From NCBI RefSeq assembly GCF_008040165.1, contig NZ_VRUR01000002.1, positions 930,001 to 994,000 on the forward strand: DNA of 64,000 nt. Reading direction: 5' to 3'. The notes under the pieces are model-generated. The model made no database searches. It had not been told where the DNA came from and saw only the letters and a program-made list of their open reading frames with translations. A program made the translations under genes and the position numbers. This DNA comes from Flagellimonas hymeniacidonis. GTDB taxonomy: Bacteria; Bacteroidota; Bacteroidia; Flavobacteriales; Flavobacteriaceae. Shown piece by piece: positions 44,746 through 53,006 of this stretch (its first letter is position 1; every line of letters begins with the position of its first letter).

Positions 44746-46530
44746 ATGAGACTTATAAATAAAAATATTCAAAATGTTATAGTAATTCTTTTTGTAGGAA
44801 CACTAAGCCTATTCGGGCAATCCATAAAATCAGATAAAAACGGGCGTAAAATCCCCAATGAAAAGATTTTTGTACACTACAATAGCACTTTATTATTTGC
44901 TGGGGAATATTTGCTCTACAAAGTGTATAACCTTAATCATAAAGGATTAAGCAACCTTAGTAAAATTGCCTATGTGGAATTGGTAGGAGAGGACATGGAG
45001 ATTGTATTTAAGCATAAAGTGCGTTTAGAAAATAGTGCTGGACAGGGAGATTTTTTTATTCCGTCCACGGTAAAATCAGGAAATTACAAACTCATCGCTT
45101 ATACCAAATGGATGAGGAATGGGAGCGAAAACGATTTTTTTCAGGGAGAAATAGCGATAATCAACCCCTACCAAAGTGACCAAAAGAATATCCTTAAAGA
45201 CAGTAGTAATATTTCTACTAGAAGTGTAGCCCTAAATCCAAATAAGAAAAAACTATCAATACCAGAAGTTGGTAATAGCAGTGTTAAAATACACTTTGAA
45301 CAAGATGCTTTTAAACGAAGGGCCAAAGTTTCTTTAAGAATTGAGGATGTATCAGATTTATATACCAATGGTTCATATTCCATTTCAGTAAGGAATATGG
45401 ATACCATAAAAAAACCGCAACCCCTTAGTTCAGAAACATTTAAAGAATCTTGGGGCGAAGAGCATGAAACCTCAAATACTAAAATTGAAAACCTAATGTA
45501 TCTCCCAGAGTATAGGGGAGAGTACATTTCTGGTAGAATTTATTCAGAGGATTCCACCATGTCTGTTGAAAGTGAAAAAGTAGCAATCTCCATTCCAGAG
45601 GAGAACGGATATGTTTTGAAAGTAGTGGCAACAGATAAAAATGGTATGTTTTCCACAAATTTGGAAAAGGAGTATAGTGGCACAAAAATGGTTGTGCAGG
45701 TTTTGGGTGAAAACAGAAAAAAGTACAAAATAGCGTTGGATGGGGAAACTGCCTTGGATTACTCCGATTTAGTTTTCAATAGATTTAAAATTACTCCTAA
45801 GATAAAGGATATGATTGTTGAAAGAAGCGTCCATAACCAGATTGAGAATGGCTATTTTTCAATAAAACCTGACTCTATAAAACCTATTCACGCTATAGTT
45901 CCTAACTACCAAGGTATGTTGTATACGTATAATTTGGATGATTATACTCGATTTTCAACAGTTGGTGAGACCTTGGTAGAAGTAGTTGAGTTGGTATGGG
46001 CCAAAAGGATTGGACAGGATGAATATACGTTTCAAATAAAAGAGAATGATTACGATTTTTATACGAGTCCAGACTTTCCTCCTTTAATTATTGTTGATGG
46101 AATTCTTGTTCAAAACCACACCCATCTTTTACAATATAATGCCAGAAATGTAAAAAGTATTAGCTTCTTGCGGGATAAATATATAGTTGGGCCCAAAATT
46201 TTTCAAGGTGTTTTGGTTGTTGAAACCATAGACAAAGATTATGTTTCTCCATACGGCGGTGAGCATAGAACAAGTATGGAACTGTTTAGACCTTTACCCA
46301 AGAAGAGTTATTATTATCAGGAATATGGTAATGAAACCGATTTAACCTCAGATAGAATTTTGGATTTTAGATACCAATTGTACTGGGATCCCAATCTTAC
46401 TTTATCTGATTCTCAAAATGAGGTGATTTTTTATACTTCAGACATACCGGGTGAATATGAAATGGTTCTGGAGGGCTTTTCATCAAGTGGAAATCCTGTA
46501 TCGGTTAAGCGGAGATTTATGGTGGAATAA
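44746..46530 (+). CDS. macroglobulin (MG)-like secreted protein with plug-like C-terminus, module B
   Basis: A 594-residue paralogue of the protein at 38106. The ATG at 44746 (2 bases after the B1 stop) gives a signal peptide ending TLSLFGQ; the frame is open slightly further upstream inside B1, which is rejected. MG2-like region: IFVHYNSTLLFAGEYLLYKV and GDFFIPSTVKSGNYKLIAYT. Plug-like region: PLIIVDGILVQNHTHLL, SISFLRDKYIVG and FQGVLVVETIDKD. C-terminal strands: TSDIPGEYEMVLEGF. Here it lies between DUF4249 genes rather than after all of them. Confidence 0.75.
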   Translation: MRLINKNIQNVIVILFVGTLSLFGQSIKSDKNGRKIPNEKIFVHYNSTLLFAGEYLLYKVYNLNHKGLSNLSKIAYVELVGEDMEIVFKHKVRLENSAGQGDFFIPSTVKSGNYKLIAYTKWMRNGSENDFFQGEIAIINPYQSDQKNILKDSSNISTRSVALNPNKKKLSIPEVGNSSVKIHFEQDAFKRRAKVSLRIEDVSDLYTNGSYSISVRNMDTIKKPQPLSSETFKESWGEEHETSNTKIENLMYLPEYRGEYISGRIYSEDSTMSVESEKVAISIPEENGYVLKVVATDKNGMFSTNLEKEYSGTKMVVQVLGENRKKYKIALDGETALDYSDLVFNRFKITPKIKDMIVERSVHNQIENGYFSIKPDSIKPIHAIVPNYQGMLYTYNLDDYTRFSTVGETLVEVVELVWAKRIGQDEYTFQIKENDYDFYTSPDFPPLIIVDGILVQNHTHLLQYNARNVKSISFLRDKYIVGPKIFQGVLVVETIDKDYVSPYGGEHRTSMELFRPLPKKSYYYQEYGNETDLTSDRILDFRYQLYWDPNLTLSDSQNEVIFYTSDIPGEYEMVLEGFSSSGNPVSVKRRFMVE

Positions 46531-46569
46531 AATTTAGTATATTAAGGTAATTGATCTCAAAGAACTTCT

Positions 46570-47769
46570 ATGAGACGAAGATATACCTTTTCACTTCTTT
46601 TTTTGCTTCTTCTTCTAAGTTGCATAGACCCATATGAGCCAAAAACAATAACTTTTGAAGACATTTTGGTCGTGGAAGCACTTCTTACGGATGAATACAA
46701 ACATCAAGAGGTAATTCTAAGTAGATCCTATGAGTTTGAGAGAGAAGCTCCCTATCCAGAAACAGATGCTTTAGTGCGGATAATCAATGATTTTGGCACC
46801 GTCTACGAATTTACCGAGGCTGAGCCTGGAAGATATGTTTCCGTCACCCTTTTCAAAGCTGAAACCAACTATGAGTATACACTTTCTATCATAGCCAGTA
46901 ACGGAACGTCATACAGTTCAACACCAGAACAGCTAAATGGCACATCGATAATAGAAGATTTGTATGGCAATAGGGTAGTGGATGATTTTGGTGAAGACGG
47001 AATTGCAATACAACTTGATAATTCCAATATTTCAGATACCCCAAGTTTTTTTAGATATGAATATGAAGAAACGTACAAGATTATTGCACCACGCTGGCTA
47101 TCCTATGATTTTGCGTTGGTAAGCTCTAATTCAGTAGGGAGCCAAACGCAGGTTTTCGCAACTAACGGCTTAGAGAGTGTAATATTGGTTCCTAAGGAAC
47201 AAGAGGAAAGAATTTGTTATGGCACAAACCGGTCCAAGAACATCATTATAGGTACTACGGAAGAACTGGAAGAAAATAGGTTGTTAGGGTTTAAGGTGCG
47301 GTTTGTGAATAGCGATGATTTTATACTCTCCCATAGGTACAGCATATTGGTGAAACAATATGTAACCTCATTTGAAGCGTATACCTACTACAAAACCCTT
47401 AAGGAAATATCAAGTTCTGAAAGCCTGTTTTCTGAAAACCAACCTGGTTTTTTTATAGGGAACATTAAGTCAGAAAAAAATAGGGATGAAAAAATAATCG
47501 GCTTTTTTGATGTATCCGCAGTTACTGAAGAGAGATTATTTTTTAATTACTCCGATTTTTATCCGGGAGAGCGTCTTCCTCCCTATGTGAACGCGTGTAG
47601 GTCCATTAAGCCAATTACCTTATTGGAACAGGTCCGACTGGATATTGTTCATTACAATGACCCTGGAGCATATGAGGATGAAGATGATGCACAAATTGCG
47701 ATTCCTCGTGAGTGTGGCGATTGTACCGCTTTGGGTAGCAATGTTAAACCTTCTTTTTGGCAAGATTAG
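46570..47769 (+). CDS. DUF4249 surface lipoprotein B2
   Basis: A 399-residue paralogue with a short signal peptide (SLLFLLLLLSC) followed by IDPYEPKTITFEDILVVEA. Closest to B3 (shared EAPYPETDA and ITLLEQVRLDIVHY-type stretches). Blocks: FRYEYEETYKIIAPRW, ILSHRYSILVKQYVTSFEAY, PGFFIGNI, EERLFFNYSDFYPGERLPPY and ECGDCTALGSNVKPSFW. The loop after APRW is long (about residues 176-205). It is separated by 39 bases from the MG-like gene, in contrast to the tight packing of module A. Confidence 0.86.
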   Translation: MRRRYTFSLLFLLLLLSCIDPYEPKTITFEDILVVEALLTDEYKHQEVILSRSYEFEREAPYPETDALVRIINDFGTVYEFTEAEPGRYVSVTLFKAETNYEYTLSIIASNGTSYSSTPEQLNGTSIIEDLYGNRVVDDFGEDGIAIQLDNSNISDTPSFFRYEYEETYKIIAPRWLSYDFALVSSNSVGSQTQVFATNGLESVILVPKEQEERICYGTNRSKNIIIGTTEELEENRLLGFKVRFVNSDDFILSHRYSILVKQYVTSFEAYTYYKTLKEISSSESLFSENQPGFFIGNIKSEKNRDEKIIGFFDVSAVTEERLFFNYSDFYPGERLPPYVNACRSIKPITLLEQVRLDIVHYNDPGAYEDEDDAQIAIPRECGDCTALGSNVKPSFWQD

Positions 47770-47820
47770 AAAGGTATTTCTTTCCATTACTTCATAGTCA
47801 ATAAACCATCTATCGATTAT

Positions 47821-47849
47821 AAAGTGATATACATCAAATTAAAACCCAG
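47821..47849 (+). repeat. duplicated 3' flank of DUF4249 genes, copy 1
   Basis: AAAGTG-x5-ACATCAAATTAAAACCCAG downstream of B2 matches 49154-49182 downstream of B3 with only three or so differences over 29 bases. Noncoding; no hairpin seen. It marks the boundary of the duplicated unit. Confidence 0.6.
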
Positions 47850-47921
47850 TATCCGTCAAACAGAACTTCTTTGTTGAGTAGAACTTAATAAATTATAGGT
47901 TCTAAGTATCAAAGAACTTAA

Positions 47922-49109
47922 ATGAAATGGCCTTCTATTTTTTTCCTTTTTCATCTTTTTCTAAGTTGCGTGGACCCATACGAGCCAAAAACAATAACCT
48001 TTGAGGACATTTTGGTGGTAGAAGCGATTCTAACGGATGAATACAAACACCAAGAAGTAATTCTAAGCAGATCCTATGAATTTGAGAGGGAAGCCCCCTA
48101 TCCAGAAACAGATGCTTCAGTCCAGATAACAAATGATTCTGGAAAAGTATATGAATTTACCGAAATGGATCCAGGAAGATATATTTCAGTTGTTCCATTC
48201 AAGGCAGAAAAAGGTTATGAATATTCACTTTCTATTAAATCCAGTACAGGAAAGACTTATGGTTCCACGGCCGAACAGCTGCATCAACCTGTAAAAATGG
48301 ATAGTCTTTATGCAAAGAGGATCAATGATGATTTTGAAAATAATGGAATGGCGATATCCATAGATAATTCAGATCCAACAGGTCGGTCTAGGTATTTTAG
48401 ATATGAATATGAAGAAACCTATAAGATCATAGCTCCTTATTGGCTGTCCTATGATTACAAGATTGTTAATGCCGGGTCCGTACATGAAATGGATATAGTT
48501 TTTACCTCTAATGGATTTGAAAGCGTTATTTTGGCCCCGAAGGAAGAAGAAGAGCTTATTTGTTACGGAACAAATGCTTCTACAAGAATTATCGTAGAAA
48601 CCACCGAAGGCTTGGATAAAAGTGAGCTTACCAATTTTCAGGTTCACTTTATTGAAAGTGATGATTATATACTTTCACACAGATACAGTATTCTGGTAAG
48701 GCAATTTGTGACTTCCTTTAATGCCTACAACTATTACAAGATCCTTAGGGATATTGCGAGCTCTGAAAGCCTTTTTTCTGAAAATCAACCAGGTTTTATC
48801 GTGGGGAATATTAGTGTTGTCAATAATCCAAACGAAAAAGTCATTGGCTTTTTTGATGTATCATCTGTTTCCGAGAGGCGACTTTTTTTCAATTACAAAG
48901 ATTATTACCCTAAAGAAAGGCTTCCACCTTATGCTAGTCCGTGTCATCCACAAAAATCAATAACCCTAATGGAACAGGTTAGATTAGATTTTGTACATTA
49001 TATTGAGCCAAATCCTTTGGATAACCCTCCCTTGAATGCTATTCCTAGAGAATGTGGGGATTGCACTGCTTTAGGTAGTAATGTTAAACCTTCTTTTTGG
49101 AAAGATTAG
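47922..49109 (+). CDS. DUF4249 surface lipoprotein B3
   Basis: A 395-residue near-sister of B2. Signal peptide ends FHLFLSC then VDPYEPKTITFEDILVVEA. Blocks: FRYEYEETYKIIAPYW, ILSHRYSILVRQFVTSFNAY, PGFIVGNIS, EKVIGFFDVSSVSERRLFFNY and ECGDCTALGSNVKPSFW. Unlike the A genes it has a 152-base upstream gap. B2 and B3 share matching sequence just before their ATGs (TCAAAGAACTT) and in their 3' flanks, showing that the duplicated unit included flanking DNA. Confidence 0.86.
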   Translation: MKWPSIFFLFHLFLSCVDPYEPKTITFEDILVVEAILTDEYKHQEVILSRSYEFEREAPYPETDASVQITNDSGKVYEFTEMDPGRYISVVPFKAEKGYEYSLSIKSSTGKTYGSTAEQLHQPVKMDSLYAKRINDDFENNGMAISIDNSDPTGRSRYFRYEYEETYKIIAPYWLSYDYKIVNAGSVHEMDIVFTSNGFESVILAPKEEEELICYGTNASTRIIVETTEGLDKSELTNFQVHFIESDDYILSHRYSILVRQFVTSFNAYNYYKILRDIASSESLFSENQPGFIVGNISVVNNPNEKVIGFFDVSSVSERRLFFNYKDYYPKERLPPYASPCHPQKSITLMEQVRLDFVHYIEPNPLDNPPLNAIPRECGDCTALGSNVKPSFWKD

Positions 49110-49153
49110 AATACGGGAAAGTTTCTTCCAGTAAAGAGTCATTCATTAACTAT

Positions 49154-49182
49154 AAAGTGGCCTACATCAAATTAAAACCCAG
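49154..49182 (+). repeat. duplicated 3' flank of DUF4249 genes, copy 2
   Basis: Second copy of the 29-base noncoding flank at 47821-47849, lying after B3 and before comM. A shared tail ACATCAAATTAAAACCCAG is exact in both. Confidence 0.6.
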
Positions 49183-49260
49183 CATTGATCAAAGAGAAAT
49201 TTATTGTTAGGTGAGATTACCTACATTTCCATCCTGATCAACATGATTCTCTTTTCGTAA

Positions 49261-50796
49261 ATGTTAACAAAAGTATACGGTAGTGCAGTTTTTGGAGTTG
49301 AAGCACAAATCATTGTTGTTGAAGTAAATGTTGACAAAGGAATTGGTTACCACTTGGTGGGACTACCAGACAATGCCGTAAAGGAAAGTAACTACCGTAT
49401 AGCCGCCGCACTACAGAACAACGGATATAAGATTCCAGGAAAGAAAATCACCATTAATATGGCACCGGCCGACTTGCGAAAAGAAGGCTCTGCCTATGAT
49501 CTTACTTTAGCGTTGGGAATACTCGCTGCGTCCAATCAAATAGAGCATAAATCAATCGGAAAGTACTTGATTATGGGAGAACTTTCATTGGATGGGGATT
49601 TGCAACCCATAAAAGGAGCTTTACCTATTGCTATAAAGGCACAGGAAGAGGGTTTTAAAGGATTTATACTTCCCGAAGAAAATGCCAAGGAAGCTGCAGT
49701 TGTGGGCGATTTGGAAGTATACGGTGTGAAAAATTTAAAAGAGGTCATAGATTATTTTGATAAAAAAAAGCCGCTCCGACAAATAAAAATCAATACTAGA
49801 AAGGAATTTCTTCAAAAAGCAGATTTTCCAGAATTTGATTTTTCAGATGTAAAAGGTCAGGAAAGTATAAAACGTTGTATGGAAATCGCAGCCGCTGGTG
49901 GACATAATATTATTTTAATTGGACCTCCGGGCTCTGGCAAGACGATGCTAGCTAAAAGATTACCTTCTATTTTACCACCAATGACCTTGCATGAAGCATT
50001 GGAGACCACAAAAATTCATAGTGTTGTAGGGAAAGTGAAAAGCAATGGGTTAATGAGCCAACGCCCTTTTAGAAATCCACATCACACCATAAGCAGTGCC
50101 GCATTGGTCGGTGGGGGAAGTTATCCGCAACCAGGTGAAATCTCATTATCCCATAATGGAGTTCTGTTTTTGGACGAACTCCCTGAATTTGAACGAAGGG
50201 TGTTGGAGGTGATGCGACAACCTATGGAAGATAGGGAAGTAACCATTGCAAGAGCAAAATTCACTGTAACCTATCCAAGCAGTTTTATGCTGGTAGCTAG
50301 CATGAACCCCAGCCCTGGAGGTTACTTTAATGACCCAGATGCTCCGGTGACTTCTTCTCCAATGGAAATGCAACGGTATTTGGGTAAAATTTCAGGACCA
50401 TTATTGGATAGGATTGATATTCACATTGAAGTTGCTCCGGTTCTGTTTGAAAAACTATCCGAAGAACGAAAAGGAGAAAGTAGTATTGAAATTCGAAAAA
50501 GGGTCATTGGAGCGAGGGATATTCAAACCAGAAGATTTTCAAATTTAGAACAGGTGCATTATAATGCACAAATGAATACCAAGCAGATTAGGGAGTTTTG
50601 TGTTTTGGATGATGCTTCCAAAGTACTACTTAAAAGTGCTGTGGAACGGTTGAACTTATCGGCACGAGCTTATGACAGGATTTTAAAAGTAGCTAGAACA
50701 ATTGCGGATTTGCAGAATGTGCAAAATATTTCAACCCTTCACATTTCGGAAGCTATTCAATACAGAAGTTTGGATAGGGAGGGATGGTTGGGATAA
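49261..50796 (+). CDS. comM: YifB/ComM-family Mg-chelatase-like AAA+ ATPase
   Basis: A 511-residue cytosolic protein of standard length. Order: N-terminal Lon-protease-like ChlI domain (about 20-140; VGLPDNAVKESNYRIAAAL), AAA+ core with Walker A GPPGSGKT at 221-228 and Walker B LFLDELPEF, then a Mg-chelatase C-terminal domain (about 405-500; LNLSARAYDRILKVARTIAD). In Vibrio ComM is a hexameric branch-migration helicase for natural transformation; homologues occur in many non-competent bacteria. The upstream 151 bases contain only the duplicated DUF4249 flank. Confidence 0.93.
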   Translation: MLTKVYGSAVFGVEAQIIVVEVNVDKGIGYHLVGLPDNAVKESNYRIAAALQNNGYKIPGKKITINMAPADLRKEGSAYDLTLALGILAASNQIEHKSIGKYLIMGELSLDGDLQPIKGALPIAIKAQEEGFKGFILPEENAKEAAVVGDLEVYGVKNLKEVIDYFDKKKPLRQIKINTRKEFLQKADFPEFDFSDVKGQESIKRCMEIAAAGGHNIILIGPPGSGKTMLAKRLPSILPPMTLHEALETTKIHSVVGKVKSNGLMSQRPFRNPHHTISSAALVGGGSYPQPGEISLSHNGVLFLDELPEFERRVLEVMRQPMEDREVTIARAKFTVTYPSSFMLVASMNPSPGGYFNDPDAPVTSSPMEMQRYLGKISGPLLDRIDIHIEVAPVLFEKLSEERKGESSIEIRKRVIGARDIQTRRFSNLEQVHYNAQMNTKQIREFCVLDDASKVLLKSAVERLNLSARAYDRILKVARTIADLQNVQNISTLHISEAIQYRSLDREGWLG

Positions 50797-50799
50797 TCA

Positions 50800-51444
50800 T
50801 CAATTGGAGTAATCCTTGATTTTAATCGTTCTATGGTATTTTTTGAATAATAGAATAGCAAAGTAAAGAGTCAATGGCCTGGCATTTAACTTTTCTTTGA
50901 ACTTTTGAGAAGATTTATTAAAATAATCAGTAATACTATATATGTTCTCAACCCCTTCTTTTTTAAGTAGTTGATAGCTATGATATCTCAAGTACGGAGC
51001 TAAGTTTTTACCCCTATAAGATTGATAAGTGTACATATTTAATAAATAAGCTTCATTTAACTCTAATTTAAATTGTTTCTTTCTATAATTAAAGCCGTTG
51101 TATTCTATAGACATAAATGCAGTTATGTCCCCACTATGTTTTAATCCAATACATTTTAATCCATTGTCAAAACGTTCTATAAGAGTCTCAGTATTTACAA
51201 AGGAAATATTTTTAAGTTTTTTTATATCGCTAAGTGTTAAAAAACCAATTTCAAAATCTTCTTTGTTGCCTTTAATAACTGGCTCAATATAAATATTAAC
51301 TCCTTCTTTAACCCAATAATATGCTCCAATGTCCAAACCTATTCGGGTAAGAAAATTTCTAAGAGTCATAAGAAAAAGACCATGCTTAATTCTTATAAAG
51401 AATAATCTAAATTTATAAAACTTACTCCCCTCCTTTGCTCTCAT
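50800..51444 (-). CDS. GNAT-like acetyltransferase domain protein
   Basis: A protein of about 214 residues. The C-terminal half resembles a GNAT fold: ELNEAYLLNMYTYQSYRGKNLAPYLRYHSYQLLKK contains the acetyl-CoA loop (Y-R-G-K-N-L-A, from QSYRGKNL) and a following helix, then a GVENIYSITD strand. The substrate is unknown. The frame is open to 51489, inside the upstream BKACE gene; I chose the ATG at 51444, just after the BKACE stop at 51449, because the extra residues merely overlap that gene. The acyl-CoA-linked chemistry of both proteins may be related. Convergent with comM (3-base gap). Confidence 0.6.
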   Translation of the reverse strand: MRAKEGSKFYKFRLFFIRIKHGLFLMTLRNFLTRIGLDIGAYYWVKEGVNIYIEPVIKGNKEDFEIGFLTLSDIKKLKNISFVNTETLIERFDNGLKCIGLKHSGDITAFMSIEYNGFNYRKKQFKLELNEAYLLNMYTYQSYRGKNLAPYLRYHSYQLLKKEGVENIYSITDYFNKSSQKFKEKLNARPLTLYFAILLFKKYHRTIKIKDYSN

Positions 51445-51448
51445 AAGC

Positions 51449-52324
51449 TTAATGGTTAATTGGTAGTCTACCATATTCGCCATTACCACTCTTTAATCCC
51501 ATTCTAAGTCTAAATTCTTTAGAAGACATTATTGTTCTTTCATTCGCTTCTGCAATAGTATGTATTCTATTTATGAAATCAAGATTAGAGGCTAGTTTAG
51601 TGCGTTTACTATCATACCATATGTTATCTTCAATTCCAACTCGCACACCACCACCAGTTGCAATACCAATAGAGTTCATTTTTAATTGCGCAGTTCCAAT
51701 ACCAGCCAAACTCCAAAAAGAATTTTTTGGTAAATCATTTATCATAATACCAGTGTTGAGCAGGTTTGCTTGGGCACATGCAATATTCCCCAATATAAGA
51801 TTGAAATAATATGGTGGCTCAATCAATCCTTTTCTCTCGAGATATTTAGCATAATTAATCATTCCAATATCAAAGGCTTCCAACTCAGGAACAATTCCAT
51901 TTTCTAACATTGTTCTTGCTAAATCTTGAATCATTTTTGGAGAATTCTGACTAGCAGTAGCGTTAAAATTAAGAGAACTCAAAGTTAAACTGCCCATATC
52001 TGGTTTTAAAGCACCTTCAAGAAAAAGAGGATCTGCTCTTTTTTCAAATTCTGAATAATCCCTTCCACTCAATGACACACATAGTACTAAACTTGAATTG
52101 TATTTTCTGATATCTTCTATTATTTTACCGTATGTATCCCTCTTATAGGTTGGATTTCCGTTTACAGCATCCCGTGCGTGAAGGTGTACCATGGTAATGC
52201 CAATTTCGGAGGCTTTTAGCACATCCTCTACAATCTCTGATACACTTATCGGTACATGAGGTGTCATTTCCTTTGTGGGAATCATTCCGGTTGGGGTGAA
52301 ATTGACAATTAGCTTTTCTGACAT
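51449..52324 (-). CDS. BKACE (DUF849) beta-keto acid cleavage enzyme
   Basis: A 291-residue TIM-barrel enzyme. The family cleaves a beta-keto acid with acetyl-CoA to give acetoacetate and a CoA ester; the type member is 3-keto-5-aminohexanoate cleavage enzyme of lysine fermentation. The Zn-binding histidines are H47 and H49 in MVHLHARD, and GGGVRVGIEDN near residue 230 supplies the Glu and CoA-side loop. N-terminal VNFTPTGMIP is typical. The substrate cannot be read from sequence; no other lysine-fermentation genes are nearby, so carnitine or another keto acid is equally possible. Confidence 0.9.
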   Translation of the reverse strand: MSEKLIVNFTPTGMIPTKEMTPHVPISVSEIVEDVLKASEIGITMVHLHARDAVNGNPTYKRDTYGKIIEDIRKYNSSLVLCVSLSGRDYSEFEKRADPLFLEGALKPDMGSLTLSSLNFNATASQNSPKMIQDLARTMLENGIVPELEAFDIGMINYAKYLERKGLIEPPYYFNLILGNIACAQANLLNTGIMINDLPKNSFWSLAGIGTAQLKMNSIGIATGGGVRVGIEDNIWYDSKRTKLASNLDFINRIHTIAEANERTIMSSKEFRLRMGLKSGNGEYGRLPINH

Positions 52325-52437
52325 AAGTGGGAGTATAATTGAATTTGAAAATGGAAATTATTTTCGAAAATATAGATACGAATCGTTTTTGCAAATTTTC
52401 TCAGATAGGATTACAATATATTAGCTGTCATGCATGA

Positions 52438-52510
52438 GTAATACATAAATGAATTTCTTAACCTTTTCGCTTTCAATTTCTTAAGTAAATCGTAAAAAAT
52501 GATGTATTAC
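52438..52510. promoter_or_regulatory. spaced inverted repeat in a divergent intergenic region
   Basis: GTAATACAT (52438-52446) and ATGTATTAC (52502-52510) are exact reverse complements 55 bases apart, in the 271-base gap between the BKACE and cupin-like genes. They could be paired operator half-sites or a long hairpin. Nothing else is recognisable in this gap. Confidence 0.3.
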
Positions 52511-52595
52511 ATAAAAAAATAAGTTAATTCTACTCATTTTCAATCTTTTAAACTTGATTCTGAAGTATTTTTGCGCCCGTTTTAAAATAGTAGTC

Positions 52596-53006
52596 ATGCA
52601 ATGTGTAGAATTGAATCCCGTTGGCAACTTTGATCCATGGGAACAAGAAAAGATAGATGAATTATTGCATCAAGAAATATCACAATCCCTTGGAGATCGT
52701 TTGGTTTTTGAAAATGAAAGTGTTAAACTTTGGGATTTACGCCTAGATCCAGGTGAGCGCATACCTTTTAGGAACCATAACACCAATTATAGTTGGGTTT
52801 GCACAACAGGTGGCTTAGCATTGACTCGCCATGGTGATGGCAAAATTAACATGATTAAACTTGAACCAGGAGATACCGAATATTGCAAAAACATTGGTAA
52901 AAATTACACCAATGATTTAGAGAACATAGGTGAAAATACTATTGCTATTAATATTTTGGAATATAAGGAGAGCAATGTTGGAAAACAGTTATTGTTCACT
53001 GATTAA
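52596..53006 (+). CDS. cupin-like small protein
   Basis: A 136-residue protein. Beta-rich segments KLWDLRLDPGERIPFRNHNT, YSWVCTTGGLALTRHGDGK and IKLEPGDTEYCKN follow the order of a single-domain cupin (metal-type motif G-x-x-x-x-x-HxH replaced by PGERIPFRNHN; second motif LEPGDTEY). Only some metal ligands are evident, so metal binding is uncertain. An upstream TTG (52554) is in frame, but the ATG at 52596 is preferred. Its stop overlaps the stop of the convergent gene by 3 bases. Substrate unknown; divergence from BKACE may indicate a shared catabolic role. Confidence 0.6.
   Translation: MQCVELNPVGNFDPWEQEKIDELLHQEISQSLGDRLVFENESVKLWDLRLDPGERIPFRNHNTNYSWVCTTGGLALTRHGDGKINMIKLEPGDTEYCKNIGKNYTNDLENIGENTIAINILEYKESNVGKQLLFTD

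Noticed and set aside
28448-49109. Repetitive array considered as CRISPR, phage tail-fibre cassette or integron-like cassette array
   Set aside because: Repeats are whole ~1.2 kb genes with signal peptides. There are no short regular repeats with spacers, no recombinase or integrase, and no attC-like hairpins between genes.
24923-49109. Polysaccharide utilisation locus
   Set aside because: TonB receptors are present, but there is no SusD homologue, glycoside hydrolase, polysaccharide lyase, sulfatase or hybrid sensor.
49261-50796. comM taken as evidence of a competence locus
   Set aside because: No other competence genes are in the window, and comM/yifB homologues are widespread in bacteria not known to be transformable.
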